11,449 nt of DNA. Source: Pseudomonadota bacterium. Lineage in GTDB: Bacteria > Pseudomonadota > Gammaproteobacteria > Halothiobacillales > Halothiobacillaceae. The stretch covers positions 1 to 11,449 of the forward strand of contig JAJYPA010000236.1 of NCBI GenBank assembly GCA_021795795.1, in the 5' to 3' direction. Each line of letters opens with the position of its first letter. Positions within the stretch are counted from its first letter, which is position 1. The notes under the pieces are model-generated. The model was not told where the DNA came from and did not search any database. It was given only the letters and a program-made list of their open reading frames with translations. The translations under genes were made by a program, and so were the position numbers. Shown here piece after piece: positions 6,262 to 11,449 of this stretch.

Positions 6262-8609
6262 CGCGTCAATCCCATATAAATCATTGGTAATTTCTCCGGT
6301 AAACGCTGCACGTGATCAACCACCATATAATTTTTTGCGCCGAATATTCGTGATACATACTGATCAGCGCGTGGATCCAGACTGAGGCAGTAAGTGGATA
6401 TTCCGTTACGCGTCAATTCTTCCACTGCTTTTTTAGCGTCAAAGCGCAGGTATTGCGGGTCTCGCACATCGTTGTCCGCAGGCTCTCCGTCAGTAATGAC
6501 CAGCAGCAACTTCTTGTTGCTGGGCTGGCGCTTCAGTATCGAACCTGCATGGCGCATGGCCGCACCCATGCGGGTGGACAACTGACCACGCATTCCCGCC
6601 AACCTGGCTTTGGCATGGTCGTTGTAAGGTACGCCAAAATCCTTGTAGCGGAAATATTCAATATCATGTCGACCGTTTGAATCGAAGCCGTGTATTGCAA
6701 ATGGGTCGCCTATCTTGTCCAGCGCATCGGCCAGAAGTACAGTGGCCTCGCGTGCAAGTTGCAATACGGTGCTTTCCGAACCAAATACTGCATCATTGGT
6801 AGACTCGGACAGATCAATCAGCAACAACACCGACAAGTCGCGAACTTTGCGCAGGTTGCGCATCATGATGCGGGTGTCGGGATTTTCTCCCATACGCATC
6901 GCGATCATGCTGCTCACTGCGGCATTCAGATCTATTTCATCACCATCTTCCTGTTTGCGTATACGCTGCACCCCTTGGGGTTGCATGGCTTCGATCAGGT
7001 GCTTCAAACGGGCAATGATGGGTTTGTGCTTGACGACGATGTCGTTGATAAGCTCGATATCGCCCGGCTTTGCGCGTTTCTCCAATACCGTACACCAGTC
7101 AGGCCGGTCCAACTGCATCTGGTAATCCCATTCCTGGTAATGGTAGGGATCCGGTGGCGGCTCGCGGCCCTCCTGCTGGTTCAGGCTGGTGGTTTCTTCA
7201 TCACGGAAAAATTCGCTGGCCAACACCCAGATTTCATTGGCATCATCGCCGGCTCCGGGCACGTCGATGGCGTTAATCATTTCCATCACGCTGACATACT
7301 TGCGGATTTGCCGTGTGGTGACGCCTGTGATTACCTGTCCAGCTTCGCGTACGTCTTCAAACTCCCACATATAGCGGTTGTCGTCGCGATAAGGAATATC
7401 CACCACATCGGCGGACTGGCTGTAATTTACCCCCAGCTCAAGCAACTTATCTGCCAGGAGCACGCCGATTTTTCGCGCCCAATCTGTCGCATTTGGCTGT
7501 GCGCGGTGTTCGTTGAACAGTCGGTACCCCAGAGTTACCCAAGGGTGATCGTCGCGGTGATTTTCGTCCAGCAGAATACGCGCCAGCCGCGCCATCAACG
7601 CTGCGGCGGTGTTGTCATTTTGCGAGTTGGCCGTATGCTGGTATAGCCAGGTCTGTTTGAGACCGGGAAATTGCGCTACCGCCAACCATTCTACGCGGGC
7701 ATCCTCGATTAGTCCGACCAGCGCTACTTGTAAGGCGCTCAGACCGGTACGGTCGAATTGTTTGGTGGTGTAAACCTGATGACAGGCTGCATGAGCTGCG
7801 CTGGCACGATACAAATCGATGCCGGGAACACGTATTTCCTCGCCCGCAGACGACTGAAATACAAAGTCATCATAAGCATCGGGCAGATGAATAATGTAAC
7901 CTTCTATTGTTGGGCGGTAGCCCTCGCGTTGTTCGAAGTCACCGCTGGTGGGGCGCATGAAGAAATCGCGTCCCCACAAAGCGCGCAAGTACATGCCGAT
8001 GCGACGTTGCACATCGATGAACAGCGTGCCCTTGCGTTCCCTTTGCAGCACACCGATAGATTCCGGACTTTCCAGACTAAAGTATTTGAGTTGTCCATCA
8101 AAGTTGGTCTTGTGCGCCTGCGCACCCCACAACGCCCAGCGACGAAGGCCACCGAGGGTCAATTGTCCAAGCAAGGTGCCGAGATGATCCAGCATCGGGC
8201 GCACGCCACGCGGTGCTTGCGCCAGCAGCATATCAAGCAGATGCAGAAAGCCACGGAATAACTCCGGATCACCCAGCCTAGCAGCTGCTACGGGGCTGGT
8301 GGACAAAATCATGGCGATGACGGAGGAGCTGGTTTTTGAATACATCTTGATGGTGGCTGCGAGCAAATCGCTCACTGCGTCTTCGCCTAGTTCGCGCGCC
8401 ACTGCTGGTGCGCTCTGGATGAATGTCACAACCAGATCGGCACCGCGTCCCAGCGACTTCAAACTGGTTGCGCCTTGCAAGTAATATTTTTCCAGTCCGC
8501 GTGGACTGAACACTCGCGCCGCTTCGCCCCATGAGGCACGAAGTACTTCTCCGGCATGCTCTCCAATTTCGTCCAATATGTCCTGATACTTTTCAAGTTC
8601 GACCGTCAT
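6258..8609 (-). CDS. cbbO: CbbO, von Willebrand factor A-domain subunit of the Rubisco activase CbbQO
   Basis: The 783-residue length is normal for CbbO. It forms a complex with the AAA+ hexamer CbbQ. CbbO is the adaptor that recognises Rubisco, and CbbQ's ATP hydrolysis then drives removal of inhibitory sugar phosphates from the active site. The N-terminal two thirds are largely helical. A C-terminal VWA domain spans about 590-783 and shows an intact metal-ion-dependent adhesion site: DLSES (Asp599, Ser601, Ser603), Thr679 in STRMGAAM, and Asp707 in ITDGEP. This site is needed in the family for binding an acidic residue of Rubisco. The ATG at 8609 has GGAG 7 bp upstream. It lies 248 bp after cbbQ, a wider gap than elsewhere in the cluster. 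Nothing in it looks damaged. Confidence 0.96.
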   Translation of the reverse strand: MTVELEKYQDILDEIGEHAGEVLRASWGEAARVFSPRGLEKYYLQGATSLKSLGRGADLVVTFIQSAPAVARELGEDAVSDLLAATIKMYSKTSSSVIAMILSTSPVAAARLGDPELFRGFLHLLDMLLAQAPRGVRPMLDHLGTLLGQLTLGGLRRWALWGAQAHKTNFDGQLKYFSLESPESIGVLQRERKGTLFIDVQRRIGMYLRALWGRDFFMRPTSGDFEQREGYRPTIEGYIIHLPDAYDDFVFQSSAGEEIRVPGIDLYRASAAHAACHQVYTTKQFDRTGLSALQVALVGLIEDARVEWLAVAQFPGLKQTWLYQHTANSQNDNTAAALMARLARILLDENHRDDHPWVTLGYRLFNEHRAQPNATDWARKIGVLLADKLLELGVNYSQSADVVDIPYRDDNRYMWEFEDVREAGQVITGVTTRQIRKYVSVMEMINAIDVPGAGDDANEIWVLASEFFRDEETTSLNQQEGREPPPDPYHYQEWDYQMQLDRPDWCTVLEKRAKPGDIELINDIVVKHKPIIARLKHLIEAMQPQGVQRIRKQEDGDEIDLNAAVSSMIAMRMGENPDTRIMMRNLRKVRDLSVLLLIDLSESTNDAVFGSESTVLQLAREATVLLADALDKIGDPFAIHGFDSNGRHDIEYFRYKDFGVPYNDHAKARLAGMRGQLSTRMGAAMRHAGSILKRQPSNKKLLLVITDGEPADNDVRDPQYLRFDAKKAVEELTRNGISTYCLSLDPRADQYVSRIFGAKNYMVVDHVQRLPEKLPMIYMGLTR

Positions 8610-8639
8610 TTTTGTGCTCCGCCAAGCTATGTGGTAGGG

Positions 8640-8834
8640 CTATAATTTAAAGTGAAATATACGCAGCGAGATTCGTTTGCCTGGCAACATTCCATCGCTG
8701 CGTGCGCCAGAGCTGCCGGGATAACCGGCAGGCTTGGCATCGTATTCTGATATCTTGGCCGAATATCCTGGTTGAATGGCTGGTTGTTTCATCAGGGCTG
8801 GGGAAATAGAACACATGGCAAGTTCCAGCTTCAT
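8640..8834 (-). CDS. Possible small basic protein between cbbQ and cbbO, 64 residues
   Basis: The frame runs from an ATG at 8834 to a TAG at 8640 and fills most of the cbbQ-cbbO gap. The protein starts MKLELAMCSISPAL, has a Gly/Pro/Ser-rich middle (AGYPGSSGARSDG) and a basic-hydrophobic end (GKRISLRIFHFKL). There is no signal peptide and no family I recognise. GGGGGA lies about 11 bp upstream, inside one arm of a long hairpin, and the start codon is in the hairpin's loop, so translation could be structure-controlled. The frame may also be chance, since it contains a second hairpin at 8713-8731. Same-strand position in a tight operon is the main argument for it. Confidence 0.3.
   Translation of the reverse strand: MKLELAMCSISPALMKQPAIQPGYSAKISEYDAKPAGYPGSSGARSDGMLPGKRISLRIFHFKL
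8713..8731 (-). repeat. Perfect 7-bp hairpin in the cbbQ-cbbO gap
   Basis: CTGCCGG and CCGGCAG flank the loop GATAA, making a compact GC-rich stem. No U-tract follows on the minus strand, so it is more likely an mRNA processing or stability element than a terminator. It lies about 105 bp upstream of the cbbO start, within the possible small ORF. Confidence 0.45.
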
Positions 8835-8857
8835 ATATGGCTATTCCCCCACCCCTG
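8793..8857 (-). repeat. Long hairpin touching the cbbQ stop codon
   Basis: Arms 8793-8808 and 8842-8857 are 16 bp long and complementary at 14 of 16 positions, with a 33-nt loop. On the minus strand the first arm starts CAGGGGTGGGGGAATA at the base after the cbbQ stop. A 3' hairpin placed there could set the cbbQ:cbbO expression ratio by pausing, attenuation or protection from 3' decay. No U-tract follows. Confidence 0.55.
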
Positions 8858-9661
8858 TCAGAAAAACGTAGTCACCGCCGCGTCGAGTGCATCACGCATG
8901 TCAGGGTCGTCGGTAATCGGACGTACCAGCGTCACTCGACAGGCTTTGACCGAATCAACGCCAGCAGCAATGAGGCTGCCTGCGTAAATCAGCATGCGCG
9001 TTGAGATGCCTTCGTCCAATCCGTGGCCCTTGAGATTCCGCGCACGCTCAGCGATGGACACCAGCTTGCCGGCCACTTCCGCACTAATGCCGGTTTCATG
9101 AGCAATAATCTCGGTTTCGATAGCGCGCTCAGGGTAATCAAAGTCAAGACCGCCGAAACGTTGCTTGGTTGACTGTTTGAGATCCTTCATCAGACTCTGG
9201 TAGCCTGGGTTGTAGGAAATTACCAGCTGAAAGTCGGGGTGGGCATGCACCAGCTCGCCTTTTTTCTCTAGTGGTAACACGCGGCGGGCGTCAGTCAACG
9301 GATGGATTACCACTGTAGTGTCCTGGCGGGCTTCTACCACTTCGTCCAGGTAACAGATTGCTCCATGGCGGGCGGCGATGGTAAGCGGGCCATCCTGCCA
9401 ACGTGTGCCATTCGCGTCGAGCAGGAAACGACCAACCAGGTCAGAAGCGGTCATGTCCTCATTGCAGGCTACAGTGACAAGCGGTTTGCCCAGTTTCCAT
9501 GCCATATGTTCGACAAAGCGCGTTTTGCCGCAGCCAGTCGGGCCTTTGAGCATCATCGGCATGCGCACGCTGTAGGTGGCTTCATACAGTTCAATCTCGT
9601 CGGCGATGGGAAGGTAGTAAGGTTCTTTTTCGATACGGTACTGGTTGATCACGTCATTCAT
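8858..9661 (-). CDS. cbbQ: CbbQ, MoxR-type AAA+ ATPase motor of the Rubisco activase CbbQO
   Basis: 267 residues, the normal CbbQ length. Visible motifs are Walker A GPTGCGKT (40-47), Walker B AICYLDEV (101-108), a sensor-1-like Asn151 in ISYNPGY, and a likely arginine finger Arg168 in TKQRFGG. The protein forms a hexameric ring in the cytoplasm or carboxysome that hydrolyses ATP and, with CbbO, remodels Rubisco to release tightly bound inhibitors. The ATG at 9661 has AGGA 7 bp upstream. It follows mcdB after 179 bp that contain no gene. The 11-mer-like direct repeat ACCCACTAA(T/A) occurs twice next to its ribosome binding site. Confidence 0.97.
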   Translation of the reverse strand: MNDVINQYRIEKEPYYLPIADEIELYEATYSVRMPMMLKGPTGCGKTRFVEHMAWKLGKPLVTVACNEDMTASDLVGRFLLDANGTRWQDGPLTIAARHGAICYLDEVVEARQDTTVVIHPLTDARRVLPLEKKGELVHAHPDFQLVISYNPGYQSLMKDLKQSTKQRFGGLDFDYPERAIETEIIAHETGISAEVAGKLVSIAERARNLKGHGLDEGISTRMLIYAGSLIAAGVDSVKACRVTLVRPITDDPDMRDALDAAVTTFF

Positions 9662-9840
9662 GGTAGTTCCTTTAGTGGGTATTAGTGGGTGGCAGAGCAG
9701 GGCAGGGCATTACTACCGCCACTCGTTACACAAAACGCACCCGCGCCGCAATCAATCGGCTGTTTTATCGGCGAATTTTTTAACACTGACTGAACTGCTT
9801 GCGCCCAGTTTTGAGGTTGGCGCGAAATCGCAACATCCAC

Positions 9841-10152
9841 TCAGTCTGGCCAGATCCTGGCCGGGTGCAGCACACTGGAATCGACCGTTTTGGCGGGTGC
9901 CGGCTTGGTTGCAGCACGCGTTACGCCGGTTTTTTTCACATCAGTTTTTTTCACATCAGTTGTAACTTCAGCCGTTATGACAGATGGTGTATTCGTTTTG
10001 GGGGGTGCCACCTTGGTTACAGCACGCGCTACTCCGGTTCTTTTTGCATCAGTTGTAGCCTCAGCCGTTATGACAGGCGGTGCATTATCCTGTTGTGCTT
10101 TGATCTGGCGTACGCCTTGTACAAGTTTTGAGCCCATTTTTTTTACAGACAT
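9841..10152 (-). CDS. mcdB: McdB, alpha-type carboxysome positioning adaptor
   Basis: A 103-residue low-complexity, basic and probably disordered protein rich in Thr, Ala, Val, Lys and Pro. It ends VLHPARIWPD with a near-terminal tryptophan (Trp101), as is characteristic of alpha-carboxysome McdB. McdB binds carboxysomes, stimulates McdA ATP hydrolysis and so spaces carboxysomes over the nucleoid. Other McdB proteins also phase-separate. The ATG at 10152 has AGGAGG 5 bp upstream and overlaps the end of mcdA by 10 bp, so the two are translationally linked. The middle consists of two imperfect repeats, residues about 26-53 and 57-89. The call rests on the C-terminal motif, position after mcdA, size and composition. 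Confidence 0.87.
   Translation of the reverse strand: MSVKKMGSKLVQGVRQIKAQQDNAPPVITAEATTDAKRTGVARAVTKVAPPKTNTPSVITAEVTTDVKKTDVKKTGVTRAATKPAPAKTVDSSVLHPARIWPD
9886..10082. repeat. Tandem duplication inside mcdB
   Basis: Segments 9886-9989 (104 bp) and 9994-10082 (89 bp) are clearly similar. The first carries an extra 15-bp copy of TTTTTTTCACATCAG, which encodes the doubled KKTDV-KKTGV. Both segments encode (P/S)VITAE-x-TTD...TGV-x-RA-x-TK-x-AP-x-KT. Confidence 0.85.
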
Positions 10153-10778
10153 AAGACCTCCTCGATAATTGCTTCGATATCCGCCATGGCCAAATGACCG
10201 CGCTTACCTATGCCGTACACACTTGACCCTTCCACGGCAGCGCTACGGTAGGCCGCGCGTCGTTGCATACCGGCAGCCAGCACAGGCACATCAAACTCCG
10301 TAACCGCTTCGCGTATCTCGCACGACAGCGCGTTACGCGATTCCAACTGGTTGAGCACCAGATAGGCAGATAAGCCAGGGTTAAATTTTTTCGCCACGTT
10401 GATCGTGGCAGCCATGTCCACACTGGCCCACAAATCAATCGGCGACGGTAATACCGGAATCAGCACGACTTGCGCAACGCGCATGATGACAGTGACTGCT
10501 TCACTATTTACCGTCGGCGGGCAATCAACTACCACATAGCGATGACTGTCCGCCAGTTTGTTAAGGGTGTCTGTTGCATTACCTTCCAGTTGCGCCACCA
10601 TCGGCAAAGCTGATTTGTCCCCACCCATACCCACCCATTGCGTGATCGAACGTTGCGGATCCGCGTCGACCAGATGGGTGGAACCACGCTGCGCCAGACC
10701 AGCTGCCAAATTCAGCGCCAGTGTGGTCTTGCCGGTACCGCCCTTCTGGTTGATTACCGCGATGATCCTGTCAGCCAT
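10143..10778 (-). CDS. mcdA: McdA, ParA-family ATPase that positions carboxysomes
   Basis: 211 residues. It has the deviant Walker A box KGGTGKTT (12-19) with the signature Lys12 and catalytic Lys17, the LVDADPQ motif (36-42) and the Walker B-like VVVDCPP (82-88). This is the standard set for ParA/MinD-type ATPases that dimerise on ATP and bind DNA non-specifically. In carboxysome clusters this family forms a gradient on the nucleoid, together with McdB, that distributes carboxysomes and prevents clustering. The ATG at 10778 follows GAGG. It lies 37 bp after acRAF and overlaps mcdB by 10 bp. Chromosome or plasmid ParA is an alternative only in principle, because the neighbours are all carboxysomal and no parB is present. 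Confidence 0.93.
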   Translation of the reverse strand: MADRIIAVINQKGGTGKTTLALNLAAGLAQRGSTHLVDADPQRSITQWVGMGGDKSALPMVAQLEGNATDTLNKLADSHRYVVVDCPPTVNSEAVTVIMRVAQVVLIPVLPSPIDLWASVDMAATINVAKKFNPGLSAYLVLNQLESRNALSCEIREAVTEFDVPVLAAGMQRRAAYRSAAVEGSSVYGIGKRGHLAMADIEAIIEEVLCL

Positions 10779-10815
10779 ATTTACCTCTCGATGCCGACTC
10801 TGTCAGGTCGATTAT

Positions 10816-11097
10816 TTAAACTTTTCCCGTCACAGCCAACGCTTCCATCTCGCTGATGAAGCTGGAGTTTCGCCCGATTAGCGTAGCCCGATCTTCGGCA
10901 TCGATACTGATATTGGCATAGGTCTTGCCGAAGCTCACATTCGGGTAATAATCCTCACGTTTTGACAGATCCGCCATCTGATCCAGAAAATTCCGCATCT
11001 CGATGTAACTGCTGAAATCAAAGCGCTTGTTCAGCGTGGGCAGACGCTCCTGTGATACGGGCGGAACTGCTGCATTCGGGTCGCTTGTACCATTCAT
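10816..11097 (-). CDS. acRAF, pterin-4a-carbinolamine dehydratase-fold Rubisco assembly factor
   Basis: 93 residues of the pterin-4a-carbinolamine dehydratase (PCD) fold. Proteins of this kind in alpha-carboxysome operons act as Rubisco assembly chaperones rather than dehydratases. The sequence supports that: the active-site motif of true enzymes begins with paired histidines (HHP), but here the equivalent reads DYYPN (49-53), followed by the conserved strand FGKTYANISI (56-65). The first 20 residues are a Pro/Ser/Ala-rich, probably flexible tail. The ATG overlaps the stop of the ferritin-like gene as ATGA, indicating translational coupling, and mcdA follows 37 bp on. Family assignment is firm; the chaperone role comes from homologues. 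Confidence 0.88.
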   Translation of the reverse strand: MNGTSDPNAAVPPVSQERLPTLNKRFDFSSYIEMRNFLDQMADLSKREDYYPNVSFGKTYANISIDAEDRATLIGRNSSFISEMEALAVTGKV

Positions 11098-11449
11098 AAT
11101 GTCGTTCCTTTATAAATTTCCGTCAGCATTTGATCCAGATCACGCAGGTGGCCGAGCTCATCTTGCAGCAGACGGGCGAACAACGCTTGCGTCTCGCCAT
11201 CACGCATCCTGGCGCAATAGCGGGTCGCTTCTTCGTATAGGTGAATCACTTCGATCTCCAACTCGCGGTCAATCAGCAGCATCTCTTCCAGCGTGCGCCC
11301 CGTTCGGATGGGTTGCAGTTGGGTGGCTTTGGAAGAGATGCCCAACACCAGCATGCGCTCGATCAATTGCTGCGCATGGCCGAGCTCCTCTTCCGCATCG
11401 CCACGGAAACGTTTGCTGTGCTCACCAAGCATCCACATCTCGGTCAAGC
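11094..11449 (-). CDS. Bacterioferritin-like protein of the carboxysome cluster, 5' end missing
   Basis: About 118 codons are visible; the true start lies beyond the right edge, since a complete bacterioferritin is about 155 residues. The TTG at 11447 is probably an internal Leu. It is a four-helix ferritin-like protein with two E-x-x-H metal motifs, EELGHA (His24 of the visible part) and DELGHL (His100), and an acidic helix RELEIEV between them, so most of the di-iron site seems intact. The region where bacterioferritin carries its heme-ligand Met (GISSKATQLQPIRTG) has no Met, so heme is unlikely. Bacterioferritin-like genes recur in cso clusters, with an unsettled role in iron or redox control around carboxysomes. 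Confidence 0.85.
   Translation of the reverse strand, partial: LTEMWMLGEHSKRFRGDAEEELGHAQQLIERMLVLGISSKATQLQPIRTGRTLEEMLLIDRELEIEVIHLYEEATRYCARMRDGETQALFARLLQDELGHLRDLDQMLTEIYKGTTL

Noticed and set aside
6690..7646. Long plus-strand reading frame of 318 codons
   Set aside because: It lies wholly antisense within cbbO, whose protein is an unmistakable family member with intact motifs. There is no ribosome binding site or recognisable domain.
9662..9840. Promoter or terminator in the mcdB-cbbQ gap
   Set aside because: I found no convincing -35/-10 pair and no hairpin with a U-tract. There is only a short direct repeat next to the cbbQ ribosome binding site.
9843..9863. GGCCAG/CTGGCC inverted repeat at the end of mcdB
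   Set aside because: It is a 6-bp stem in coding sequence for the conserved C-terminal motif, with no sign of independent function.
10143..10778. Chromosome or plasmid partition ParA
   Set aside because: There is no parB or parS, and the gene is embedded between acRAF and mcdB with overlaps, so carboxysome positioning is the better reading.

Overview
The window is part of an alpha-carboxysome (cso-type) carbon-fixation cluster from a chemolithoautotrophic bacterium. It is most likely a beta- or gammaproteobacterium such as a sulfur, iron or ammonia oxidiser. This rests on the gene set and order, not on a marker gene, so no genus is named. Every convincing gene lies on the minus strand, so transcription runs from right to left. 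The Rubisco and shell genes (cbbLS, csoS2, csoSCA, csoS1/S4) are not in the window. By analogy with known cso operons they should lie beyond the right edge.

In transcription order: a right-truncated bacterioferritin-like gene (11449-11094), a Rubisco assembly factor of the pterin-dehydratase fold, acRAF (11097-10816), the carboxysome-positioning ATPase mcdA (10778-10143), its partner mcdB (10152-9841), the Rubisco activase pair cbbQ (9661-8858) and cbbO (8609-6258), the DAB inorganic-carbon accumulation complex dabB (5701-4046) and dabA (4043-1482), and a left-truncated class II aldolase-family gene fused to a Dabb-like domain (1042-1). Most neighbours overlap or almost touch. The larger gaps are 179 bp (mcdB-cbbQ), 248 bp (cbbQ-cbbO), 556 bp (cbbO-dabB) and 439 bp (dabA-aldolase).

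The genes form one CO2-concentrating and Rubisco-maintenance module. DabAB brings inorganic carbon into the cytoplasm. acRAF helps assemble Rubisco, and CbbQO reactivates inhibited Rubisco. McdAB spaces carboxysomes over the nucleoid. The role of the ferritin-like protein in carboxysome biology is not settled. The aldolase-like protein would belong to sugar-phosphate metabolism linked to the Calvin cycle, but it lacks one canonical metal-binding histidine.

The least expected content is in the gaps. A 317-bp element with terminal inverted repeats and a TTAG direct repeat, the pattern of a small non-autonomous IS5-type element, sits between cbbO and dabB. A 65-bp palindrome made only of the same two ends touches the dabA stop codon, so dabBA is bracketed by related ends. 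Other structure includes a 12-bp tandem repeat just after cbbO, a long hairpin right after cbbQ that encloses the start of a 64-codon ORF, an internal duplication in mcdB, and an AT-rich palindrome between dabA and the aldolase gene.
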